Shown here one piece after another: positions 7,122 through 14,646 of a stretch of DNA of 15,204 bases. Under the pieces are notes generated by a model, which was given only the letters and a program-made list of their open reading frames with translations, was not told where the DNA came from and made no database searches. The translations under genes were made by a program, and so were the position numbers. Location: positions 1 to 15,204 of the forward strand of contig CALVIK010000093.1 in the NCBI GenBank assembly GCA_944329545.1, written 5' to 3'. The DNA comes from an uncultured Bacilli bacterium (lineage in GTDB: Bacteria > Bacillota_I > Bacilli_A > RF39 > UBA660). Within the stretch, counting starts at the first letter, position 1. The number at the start of each line of letters is the position of its first letter.

Positions 7122-8879
7122 ATGTTAAAATTATTAAAAATTTTTAATAAAAAAGATTTTTTATATATTTTTATATGTATAGTATTTATTGTTGGGCAAG
7201 TTTGGCTTGATTTAAAACTGCCTGATTATATGGCCGAAATAACGACCTTAGTTCAAAGCGAAAATAGTCACATGACAGATATTATTTTAAATGGGGGTTA
7301 TATGCTTTTATGCGCTTTTGGTAGTTTAATTTTTGCGGTTGTTACTGGATATTTTGCTGCTAAACTAGCAGCTAGTTTTTCTTTAAAAACCCGAAAAAAA
7401 ATATTCGATAAAGCTTTAAAACTTGATATGGAAAATGTAAAAAATTTTGAAACAAGTAGTCTAATTACGAGAACAACTAACGATGTTACGCAAGTTGAAA
7501 TGCTTATTGCTTTAGGTTTACAAATGCTAATAAAAGCTCCAATAACAGCGGTTTGGGCAATTACTAAAATTCTTAATAAAAGCTGGGAGTGGAGCGCTAT
7601 TACTGGTGTTGCGGTTGTTATTTTACTAGGAGTAATTTTTAGTATTATGTTAATAGTTATTCCAAGATTTAAAATCGTTCAGAGAATGATTGATAAATTA
7701 AACGGTATAACAAGAGAAAATTTAACTGGTATTCGTGTTGTTAGAGCATTTAATGCTGAAAAATATCAAGAAAATAAATTTGAAAAGGTTAATAATAAAC
7801 TTACTAATCTTCAGCTTTTTAATCAAAAGAAATTTGCTATATTATCACCAGTCATGTATTTAATCATGTATGGTCTTACTTTAGCTATTTACTTTGTCGG
7901 CGCGTATTTAATTGAAGAAGCCGGAATGACTAGCAAAATCGGTATATTTGGCAATATGATTGTCTTTAGCTCATATGCCATGCAAGTAATCATGTCATTT
8001 TTAATGCTAGCTATGATATTTATGATTTTACCTAGAGCTGAAGTTTCAGCTAAACGAATAAATGAAGTATTAGATGCCGAAAATAGTATCTTTCCGGGAA
8101 CTTTTACCGGAAAAACTAAAGAAAAAGGCACTGTTGAATTTAAAAATGTTTCCTTTAAATATCCTAATGCTGATGAATATTTATTAAAAAATATTTCTTT
8201 CAAAGTAAACCAAGGAGAAACAGTGGCCTTTATTGGTTCAACGGGTAGTGGTAAAAGTACCTTAATAAATTTAGTGCCACGGTTTTACGATGCTACTGAA
8301 GGGGAAGTATTAGTAGATGGTATTAATGTTAAAGAATATGAATCAAAGGAATTAAATAATCGCTTAGGTTATGTTCCGCAAAAAGCTATAATGTTTAATG
8401 GTAGCGTTAATTATAATGTAACATATGGTGAAAACAATAAAAAAACAAGCAAAGAAAAAATAAAAGAAGCCGTTAAAGTTGCCCAAGCGGAAGATTTTGT
8501 TTTAAAAATGGATAAGCAATATAATACTCATATTGCTAGTGGCGGGACAAATGTTTCAGGCGGTCAAAAACAAAGATTAGCTATTGCTAGAGCTATAGCC
8601 AGAGATCCAGAAATTTACATTTTTGATGATTCTTTCTCCGCTTTAGATTATAAAACTGATGCCACTTTAAGAAAAGCTTTAAAAAAATATACTAAAAATG
8701 CCACTAGTTTAATAGTTGCTCAACGAATTGGAACTATTATGCAAGCTGATAAAATAATAGTTTTAGATAGTGGAAAATGTGTCGGAATGGGGACCCACCA
8801 AGAATTATTAAAAAATTGTGATGTCTATAAAGAAATTGCTTTATCGCAACTATCAAAGGAGGAGTTAGAAAATGCCTAA
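7122..8879 (+). CDS. ABC exporter half-transporter with degenerate ATP site
   Basis: A 585-residue fused membrane/ATPase half-transporter: six membrane helices in about residues 10-305, nucleotide-binding domain about 335-575. Walker A is GSTGSGKS (372-379), Q-loop Q420, signature VSGGQ (478-482), Walker B IYIFDD (498-503). Two catalytic positions are altered: D503 replaces the usual Glu, and Q534 (VAQR) replaces the switch His. These are the known marks of the degenerate half in heterodimeric type IV exporters such as TM287/288 or BmrC/D. Its partner is the next gene, whose start overlaps this one by eight bases. A strong AGGAGGAAG (7108-7116) precedes the start. Likely role: efflux of drugs, peptides or lipids; substrate unknown. 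Confidence 0.92.
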   Translation: MLKLLKIFNKKDFLYIFICIVFIVGQVWLDLKLPDYMAEITTLVQSENSHMTDIILNGGYMLLCAFGSLIFAVVTGYFAAKLAASFSLKTRKKIFDKALKLDMENVKNFETSSLITRTTNDVTQVEMLIALGLQMLIKAPITAVWAITKILNKSWEWSAITGVAVVILLGVIFSIMLIVIPRFKIVQRMIDKLNGITRENLTGIRVVRAFNAEKYQENKFEKVNNKLTNLQLFNQKKFAILSPVMYLIMYGLTLAIYFVGAYLIEEAGMTSKIGIFGNMIVFSSYAMQVIMSFLMLAMIFMILPRAEVSAKRINEVLDAENSIFPGTFTGKTKEKGTVEFKNVSFKYPNADEYLLKNISFKVNQGETVAFIGSTGSGKSTLINLVPRFYDATEGEVLVDGINVKEYESKELNNRLGYVPQKAIMFNGSVNYNVTYGENNKKTSKEKIKEAVKVAQAEDFVLKMDKQYNTHIASGGTNVSGGQKQRLAIARAIARDPEIYIFDDSFSALDYKTDATLRKALKKYTKNATSLIVAQRIGTIMQADKIIVLDSGKCVGMGTHQELLKNCDVYKEIALSQLSKEELENA

Positions 8880-11190
8880 TAAAGAAGTAAACAACGCTCC
8901 AAGAAGAGGTCCAGGAGCTATGAATGTACCTGTGGCCGCCAAAGATTTTAAAGGTTCCGTTAAAAGATTAATTAAGGAAATTGAAAAATTTAAAATTTTA
9001 ATTATTACAGCCTTTATTTTAGCTATATTAGGCGCGATTATTTCTATTTTAGCCCCCAATAGACTATCAGATTTAACTGATGAAATTTCAAAGGGCTTGG
9101 TCGTTAATGAAGAAAATATTCAAACCTTAACTAAAGAGCTAGAAAAAAGTGTTGGTGAAAAAACTTTAGAAAAAAAATTGCCAGCTATTTTAGCTTTTGA
9201 TTTGTCAAAAGAAAACATAGCTAAAGTGCAAGCTTTAAATATTAGTACTCGTGATAAAGAATTGTTTATGAGCTCTTTAACGGAATTAGAAAAAGGAAAT
9301 ATGAATACTTTAAGTAAACTTCCAGATAGTATTTTAACAATTATTTTACCAACTACAACATATGATGGTGTTAAAATAGATTCTTATGATAAAATAGCAG
9401 TTGTTAAAAACATTGATGAAATAAATTTACCAAAAAGCTTTAGAGAAGTTTTATTTACTGAAATAACTATCGATGGCATTAAAATATCTAAAGATAGTCA
9501 ATATAGTTTTGTTAAAACTATGAGTAATTTAGATAAAAACACTTCAGTAGATGAAATTTATAAAAAAATCGATAAACTGCCAGAAGATATTCAAAAAGTT
9601 TTAAAACCGGTTATGAATTTTAAAGCCATTAAAGGTTTAGCTTTACTTTTAGTAATAATGTATTTATCAAGTGCTCTTTGTACTTATATTGGGGCTATTT
9701 GTATGACTAATGTCGCTAATAATTTTGCCAAAAATTTAAGAAGCCGGATTGCTAATAAAATAAACAAATTACCTCTTAAATACTTTGATAAACATACTAC
9801 TGGTGATATTTTATCGAGAGTAACAAACGATGTTGATATGGTAGCTCAATCATTAAATCAATCGTTATCGTCTTTAATTAGTGCTATTACTTTGTTTTTA
9901 GGAACAATTATTATGATGTTTATTACTAATTGGATTTTAGCTTTAACGGCTATTATAGCTAGTTTAATTGGTTTTTCTGGTTCAATTACTATTTTAAAAA
10001 GAAGTCAAAAATATTTTTCAGCAAGACAAAAAGAACTAGGTAATTTAAATGGTCATATTGAAGAAGTATACTCAGGTTTAAATGTTGTCAAAGCATATAA
10101 TGGCCAAAAAGAAGCTGATCAAAAATTTGATTACTATAATAAAAAGCTATATACAGCTAATTGGAAAAGTCAATTTTTATCAGGTTTAATGCCACCAATT
10201 ATGATGTTTATTGGCAATTTTGGTTATGTAGCTGTTTGTATAGTTGGTGCGCTTTTAACAATGAACGGAATTATAACTTTTGGTGTTATAGTTGCCTTTA
10301 TTGTCTATGTTAGATTATTCACATCACCATTATCACAAATAGCCCAAGCATTTACATCATTACAATCAAGTGTCGCAGCTAGCGAAAGAGTTTTTGAATT
10401 TACCGACGAAAAAGAAATGGCTGATGAAAAAGATTTAAAAACTAAATTAGTTAAAGATAAAGTAAAAGGCGCTATCGAGTTTGATAATGTTGTTTTCCAA
10501 TACGATGGTAATGAAAAGCCAACGATAAAAGGTTTTTCAGCTAATATTAAACCTGGGCAAAAAGTCGCTTTAGTGGGCCCTACTGGAGCTGGTAAAACAA
10601 CAATGGTAAACTTACTGATGAAATTTTATGAAATTAATTCAGGGAATATTTTAATCGACAATGTTTCCATTAAAGACTTAACTAGAGAAAACATTCATGA
10701 ATTATTTACGATGGTTTTGCAAGATACTTGGTTATTTGATGGTACAATTAAAGAAAACATCATTTATAACGGTTCTAATATTTCTGATGATATGGTATAT
10801 ACTGTTTGTAAAAAAGTAGGTCTTGATCATTTTATCAGAACTCTTCCAGACGGTTATGATACAATTATTAACGAAAGTAGCGTTTCCGCTGGGCAAAAAC
10901 AATTAATTACTATTGCTAGAGGAATGCTTAAAAATTCGCCATTTTTAATTTTAGATGAAGCAACTTCTAATGTTGATACAAGAACTGAAGAAATTGTCCA
11001 AAAAGCTATGGATGAACTTATGAAAGATAAAACATCATTCATTATCGCTCACCGGTTATCGACTATTAAAAATGCTGATTTGATTCTTGTTTTGAAAGAT
11101 GGCGATATTATCGAACAAGGTACCCATGAACAATTGCTTGAAAAACAAGGTTTTTATGCCAAATTATATAATTCACAATTTGAAATTTAA
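8872..11190 (+). CDS. ABC exporter half-transporter with large extracytoplasmic insertion
   Basis: A 772-residue half-transporter, well above the usual 570-620. TM1 is about 41-61 and TM2 about 256-278. The roughly 190 residues between them replace a loop that is normally a few tens of residues and should lie outside the membrane. The other helices are in about 335-490. ATPase motifs: Walker A GPTGAGKT (569-576), Q-loop Q617, signature VSAGQ (671-675, Ala for the first Gly), Walker B FLILDE with catalytic E696, switch H727 (AHRLSTI). So this half supplies the intact catalytic Glu and His, while its altered signature faces the degenerate site of the partner. The start has AAAGGAGGAG (8855-8864) inside the upstream gene and overlaps it by eight bases. 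No clear intrinsic terminator follows. Confidence 0.92.
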   Translation: MPNKEVNNAPRRGPGAMNVPVAAKDFKGSVKRLIKEIEKFKILIITAFILAILGAIISILAPNRLSDLTDEISKGLVVNEENIQTLTKELEKSVGEKTLEKKLPAILAFDLSKENIAKVQALNISTRDKELFMSSLTELEKGNMNTLSKLPDSILTIILPTTTYDGVKIDSYDKIAVVKNIDEINLPKSFREVLFTEITIDGIKISKDSQYSFVKTMSNLDKNTSVDEIYKKIDKLPEDIQKVLKPVMNFKAIKGLALLLVIMYLSSALCTYIGAICMTNVANNFAKNLRSRIANKINKLPLKYFDKHTTGDILSRVTNDVDMVAQSLNQSLSSLISAITLFLGTIIMMFITNWILALTAIIASLIGFSGSITILKRSQKYFSARQKELGNLNGHIEEVYSGLNVVKAYNGQKEADQKFDYYNKKLYTANWKSQFLSGLMPPIMMFIGNFGYVAVCIVGALLTMNGIITFGVIVAFIVYVRLFTSPLSQIAQAFTSLQSSVAASERVFEFTDEKEMADEKDLKTKLVKDKVKGAIEFDNVVFQYDGNEKPTIKGFSANIKPGQKVALVGPTGAGKTTMVNLLMKFYEINSGNILIDNVSIKDLTRENIHELFTMVLQDTWLFDGTIKENIIYNGSNISDDMVYTVCKKVGLDHFIRTLPDGYDTIINESSVSAGQKQLITIARGMLKNSPFLILDEATSNVDTRTEEIVQKAMDELMKDKTSFIIAHRLSTIKNADLILVLKDGDIIEQGTHEQLLEKQGFYAKLYNSQFEI

Positions 11191-11247
11191 AAAAATTTAA
11201 AAAAATAGTCGATAAAATTTGACATTTTTAAAAAAATGTTATACAAT
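11183..11247 (+). promoter_or_regulatory. Strong promoter of the 122-aa gene with A/T-tract upstream element
   Basis: TTGACA (11219-11224), 17-base spacer, TACAAT (11242-11247, 5 of 6). Phased A and T tracts at 11183-11206 could act as an UP element. The spacer contains an 8-bp inverted repeat, ACATTTTT (11222-11229) and AAAAATGT (11232-11239), a possible operator. Confidence 0.7.
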
Positions 11248-11276
11248 TATATTGTTTGTTTAAGGGAGTGGTTTTG

Positions 11277-11645
11277 ATGATTGTGCACACTAACGAATTA
11301 CAAGTTTTATCTGATTTAAAAAATTGCTTTGCAAACGGGAAAAAAGATATTGATATAGGTTTTTATGAACTTATTGATAGTTATCTTGAAAACCCCTTTA
11401 ATATAAGCGAAGACGACTTAAATAAAATCAATGATTTTATTAGTAGTAATACTACTGAAAAGTCAAAAATTACAGTAATAACTGGTGCACCCAATAGGGA
11501 AACTTTAACAGAAAAACTTGATAATATCGTACCACTTCAATTAAGCAAACCAACGGCGCCGATAAGGAGCTTGAATGGTAAACTCCCTAATCGGACAGTA
11601 ATTCCAATTTACACTAATGTGAAGGAACTTAAGCTTGTAGCTTGA
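11277..11645 (+). CDS. Unrecognised 122-residue protein
   Basis: A small, probably cytoplasmic protein with no membrane segment or signal peptide. The first about 75 residues look like an acidic helical domain (NELQVLSDLKNCFANGKKDI, then ELIDSYLENPFNISEDDLNK landmarks). The second part is Pro/Thr/Ile-rich (ITVITGAPNRETLTEK, later LNGKLPNRTVIPIYTN). I do not recognise a family and assign no function. The ATG at 11277 is chosen because AAGGGAG (11262-11268) lies eight bases upstream; the frame could also open at TTG 11256 or TTG 11274. It has its own consensus promoter and a terminator, so it is transcribed alone. It is the only gene here ending in TGA, and its last codons form the left arm of the terminator. 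The strong signals suggest real and high expression. Confidence 0.75.
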   Translation: MIVHTNELQVLSDLKNCFANGKKDIDIGFYELIDSYLENPFNISEDDLNKINDFISSNTTEKSKITVITGAPNRETLTEKLDNIVPLQLSKPTAPIRSLNGKLPNRTVIPIYTNVKELKLVA

Positions 11646-11652
11646 GTTTTTT
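11626..11652 (+). terminator. Intrinsic terminator of the 122-aa gene
   Basis: AACTTAAGCT (11626-11635) pairs with AGCTTGAGTT (11639-11648, one G-U) around a 3-base loop, with T's to 11652. The stop codon TGA (11643-11645) lies in the right arm. Confidence 0.85.
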
Positions 11653-11653
11653 C

Positions 11654-11682
11654 TTGTCTAAATAATAAGAAAATGATATAAT
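11654..11682 (+). promoter_or_regulatory. Promoter of uppP
   Basis: TTGTCT (11654-11659), 17-base spacer, and TATAAT (11677-11682) preceded by TGA, making an extended -10. It begins two bases after the T tract of the previous terminator. Confidence 0.7.
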
Positions 11683-11720
11683 GAATAAGACTTAAAAATA
11701 TAATTATAAGAGGAGGACTT

Positions 11721-12521
11721 ATGTTATTAATTTATATTATTTTAGGTATTATCCAAGGTTTTACTGAACCTATACCAGTATCTTCAAGTGGTCATTTAAC
11801 AATATTTCAAAATATTTTCAACAATGAGGTATTAAATGATTTAAACTTTGCTATTTTTACTAATTTTGGTAGTTTTATTGCCATAGTTATTATCTTTAGA
11901 CATGATATTTTAAAGCTTTTAAAAGATTTTTTTGCTTATATCAAAACTAAAGAAGAAAAATACAAAGATGGTTTTAAATATTGCCTGCTTATTGTTTTAG
12001 GTACAATTCCCGCTGGAATCGTTGGGCTTTTAACAAAAGATTTTATAGAAGAAAAACTTAGTAATGTTAAATTAGTTGGCCTTGCTTTATTAATAACCGC
12101 TTTATTCTTGTTTTTAATTAGAAAATTAAAAGGTTATAAAAAAGATAAAGATATTACCGTTTTAGATGCGCTTAAAATTGGTTTATTTCAAATGGTGGCA
12201 TTATTCCCAGGAATTAGCCGAAGTGGGGCGACTTTAGTTGGCGGAATGTTTTGTGGTTTAACTAGAGAGGCCGCCTTTAAATTTTCTTTTATGCTTTATA
12301 TTCCTATTAGTATAGCGACAATGGGTCTTGGCGTTGTCGATGTTGTGAGTACTGGCATTCACAGTAGTTTATTAATTGGTTATCTTGTAGGGGCAATAAT
12401 TGCTGGAATTGTTACTTTCTTTGCTACTAAATGGTTTAAAGGCGTTATGCTTAAAGGAAAACTTATTTACTTCGTATATTACTGTTTAGTTGCGGGCACT
12501 TTAGTTATCTTATTTTTATAA
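11721..12521 (+). CDS. uppP: Undecaprenyl-diphosphate phosphatase UppP (BacA family)
   Basis: A 266-residue polytopic membrane enzyme that dephosphorylates undecaprenyl diphosphate to recycle the lipid carrier for peptidoglycan and other wall polymers. High levels of it give bacitracin resistance in other bacteria. Both family signatures are present: QGFTEPIPVSSSGHL (12-26, with E16 and H25) and the second loop FPGISRSGAT (162-171, with R167). Here the first motif reads EPIPVSS rather than the more common EFLPVSS, which I regard as a family variant. Length is normal. The start follows AGAGGAGGA (11709-11717). It is transcribed alone, between the orphan gene and a two-component system. Confidence 0.96.
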   Translation: MLLIYIILGIIQGFTEPIPVSSSGHLTIFQNIFNNEVLNDLNFAIFTNFGSFIAIVIIFRHDILKLLKDFFAYIKTKEEKYKDGFKYCLLIVLGTIPAGIVGLLTKDFIEEKLSNVKLVGLALLITALFLFLIRKLKGYKKDKDITVLDALKIGLFQMVALFPGISRSGATLVGGMFCGLTREAAFKFSFMLYIPISIATMGLGVVDVVSTGIHSSLLIGYLVGAIIAGIVTFFATKWFKGVMLKGKLIYFVYYCLVAGTLVILFL

Positions 12522-12534
12522 GATAGCTTTTTTT
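12504..12534 (+). terminator. Intrinsic terminator of uppP
   Basis: GTTATCTTAT (12504-12513) pairs with ATAAGATAGC (12518-12527, one G-U) around a TTTT loop, followed by seven T's. The uppP stop (12519-12521) lies in the right arm. Confidence 0.85.
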
Positions 12535-12558
12535 CATAAAAAACACATATTTTTAAGG

Positions 12559-12564
12559 TATAAT
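12559..12564 (+). promoter_or_regulatory. -10 element for the two-component operon
   Basis: TATAAT 20 bases before the response regulator start. No recognisable -35 is present, so the promoter may be weak or need an activator such as the regulator itself (inference). Confidence 0.45.
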
Positions 12565-12584
12565 AATTAAGAGGAGGAAAAATT

Positions 12585-13253
12585 ATGAAATTATTAATAG
12601 TCGATGATGAAAAATTAATTAGAGAAGTTATTGAAGAATACGCTAAAAACGAAGGATATGAAACTACTCAAGCCGAAAATGGTGAAATCGCGCTTAATAT
12701 TATTTTAAATGAAAATATTGATTTAGTTATTTTAGATATAATGATGCCGCGCTTAGATGGTCTTGCTTTTTTAAAAGAAATGAAAAAAATTAAAGACATT
12801 CCAGTTATTATTTTATCCGCACGAAATGAAGAATACGATAAATTAATAGGTTTTGATCTACAAGCCGATGATTATATGACTAAACCATTTAGTCCTAAAG
12901 AATTGATGGCCAGAATAAAAGCTGTATTAAAACGCTATGGGCAAAATTTAAATGATATGTTTATTTATGAAGGCTTAAAAATAGATTTTAAAGCTCACAG
13001 CGTTTATATTGATGAGAAGGAAATTAAACTAACGCCTAAAGAATACGAACTATTAATTTATTTTACGCAAAATGAGAATATTGCTTTATCAAGAGAAGTT
13101 TTGCTAAATAAAATTTGGGGCTACGACTTTTTTGGAGAGGACCGCACTGTTGATACACATATAAAAATGCTTAGAAACAATTTAGGGAAGTACCGGGATT
13201 TAATAAAAACTGTAAGAAGGGTAGGGTATAAATTTGTCTTACCTCAAAAATAA
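12585..13253 (+). CDS. OmpR/PhoB-family response regulator
   Basis: A 222-residue two-domain regulator. Receiver domain 1-118: acidic pair D7/D8, phosphoacceptor D51 in VILDIMMP, switch S78 in IILSAR, K100 in TKPFSP. Winged-helix DNA-binding domain about 128-218, with LTPKEYELL (149-157), the recognition-helix region DRTVDTHIKMLRNNL (186-200) and RRVGYKF (211-217). All key residues are intact, so phosphorylation by the kinase encoded next should control DNA binding. A GAGGAGG site (12571-12577) sets the start. The gene overlaps the kinase by 20 bases. Targets are unknown; the neighbouring uppP and sortase genes make envelope control a reasonable guess only. Confidence 0.95.
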   Translation: MKLLIVDDEKLIREVIEEYAKNEGYETTQAENGEIALNIILNENIDLVILDIMMPRLDGLAFLKEMKKIKDIPVIILSARNEEYDKLIGFDLQADDYMTKPFSPKELMARIKAVLKRYGQNLNDMFIYEGLKIDFKAHSVYIDEKEIKLTPKEYELLIYFTQNENIALSREVLLNKIWGYDFFGEDRTVDTHIKMLRNNLGKYRDLIKTVRRVGYKFVLPQK

Positions 13254-14637
13254 GATTAAAAAAAATAGCTTAGTTACAAACATTTGGCTATTTTTAACGA
13301 TTTTTTCGGTTATAATATTAGCATTTCTTTGGATATTTCAAATTTTATTTTTAGATAGTTATTATAAAAGCTATAAAAAGCATGAACTTGATAATGCAGC
13401 TCAAGAACTAATTAAAGATTACAATAGTAACAATTTAAATTCCATGGATAGCATTGCTATGAATAACGATATTTGTATTGAAGTTTTTGACGAAGAAAAT
13501 GAAAAATACAAAGCCACTTATTTTAATCAAGGTTGTATTGAATTTGGTAATAAAAACTTTGCTTTAAAAAAAGATTTTATTAAATCTGGTTTAGAACAAA
13601 AAAGTTACAATTTAATTAATAATCAATTTGATAATAATACGCTTATGTATGCTTTAAAATTAGATACTAATACTTATGCCTTTATTAATGCTTCTTTAGT
13701 ACCAATTGATTCGACAGCTAATATCTTACAAAGTCAATTAATTTATGTAACTTTAGTTGTCTTAATATTATCATTTATTATCGGTTACTTTATTTCTAAA
13801 AAGATATCAAAACCTATTATGAAAATAAATAATGATGCGAAAAGAATGGCTAGTGGTGATTATAATGTTAAATTTACTGCAAGCGAAGATATTTATGAGA
13901 TAAATGAGCTAGTCGATACTTTAAATTATGCGAAAGATGAACTTTCTAAAACTGAAGAACTTAAAAGAGATTTAATGGCTAATGTTTCACATGATTTAAA
14001 AACACCGCTTACAATGATTAAAGCTTATGCGGAAATGGTTCGCGATTTAACTTATAAAGATGCGGAAAAAAGAACTAGTAATTTAAACACGATAATTAAC
14101 GAAACAGATAGATTAAATTTATTAGTTAATGATATTTTAGATTTATCAGCACTTCAAACTAATAAAGAATTAGAATATGCAGAATTTGACTTAATTGAAA
14201 TGATTAAGCAAATTATTTCTAGATTTAATATTTTAACAGAAAAAGAAGGGTATTGCTTTATTTTTGAACCGGTAAAAGAACAAATAATGGTTTATGCCGA
14301 TAAAAAAAGAATTTATCAAGTTATTTATAATTTAATAAATAATGCCATTAATTATACTGGTAAAGATAAAAAGATATTTATTGAAATCGAAGAAATGCCA
14401 AAAATATATAAAATAAGTATTAAAGATACTGGAAAAGGCATTAATAAAGAGGATATTAAACATATTTGGGATAAATACTATCATAACAAGAAAAAACACA
14501 AACGAAATGAATACGGTACAGGATTAGGACTATCTATTGTCAAAAGTATTTTACAAAATCATCATTTTGAATATGGTGTTACTAGTTCAAATAAAGGTTC
14601 AACATTCTTTTTCGAAATAAAAAAGCGGGTTAAATAA
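13234..14637 (+). CDS. Membrane sensor histidine kinase
   Basis: A 467-residue kinase partnered with the preceding regulator. TM1 about 16-40, extracytoplasmic sensor about 41-168 with two cysteines (C81, C101), TM2 169-187, HAMP about 188-240, HisKA with H253 in NVSHDLKTPLT, and HATPase with the N box NLINNAINYT (366-375), G1 DTGKGI (398-403) and G2 GTGLGLS (428-434). All catalytic boxes are intact. The start is TTG at 13234. An in-frame TAG at 13222-13224 rules out an upstream start apart from a rare ATA, and the next in-frame ATG lies past TM1. AAGGGTAGGG (13217-13226) gives a suitable ribosome site. The sensor domain is not one I recognise; the signal is unknown. Confidence 0.94.
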   Translation: MSYLKNKIKKNSLVTNIWLFLTIFSVIILAFLWIFQILFLDSYYKSYKKHELDNAAQELIKDYNSNNLNSMDSIAMNNDICIEVFDEENEKYKATYFNQGCIEFGNKNFALKKDFIKSGLEQKSYNLINNQFDNNTLMYALKLDTNTYAFINASLVPIDSTANILQSQLIYVTLVVLILSFIIGYFISKKISKPIMKINNDAKRMASGDYNVKFTASEDIYEINELVDTLNYAKDELSKTEELKRDLMANVSHDLKTPLTMIKAYAEMVRDLTYKDAEKRTSNLNTIINETDRLNLLVNDILDLSALQTNKELEYAEFDLIEMIKQIISRFNILTEKEGYCFIFEPVKEQIMVYADKKRIYQVIYNLINNAINYTGKDKKIFIEIEEMPKIYKISIKDTGKGINKEDIKHIWDKYYHNKKKHKRNEYGTGLGLSIVKSILQNHHFEYGVTSSNKGSTFFFEIKKRVK

Positions 14638-14646
14638 ACTCGCTTT
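14614..14646. terminator. Bidirectional terminator between the kinase and the sortase
   Basis: AAAGCGGGTT (14622-14631) pairs with AACTCGCTTT (14637-14646, one wobble) around a 5-base loop. On the minus strand it is followed by TTTATTT (good T tract). On the plus strand T's begin only a few bases later. The kinase stop (14635-14637) lies in the loop and right arm, and the first two bases of the sortase stop's complement lie in the right arm, so both genes end inside it. Confidence 0.75.

Noticed and set aside
11191..11218. Terminator after the ABC exporter operon
   Set aside because: Only A/T tracts are present with no GC-containing stem. Read-through into the orphan gene is possible, but its own promoter is strong.
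11256..11276. TTG start at 11256 for the orphan gene
   Set aside because: It lies too near the -10 element and upstream of the AAGGGAG site, which points to the ATG at 11277.
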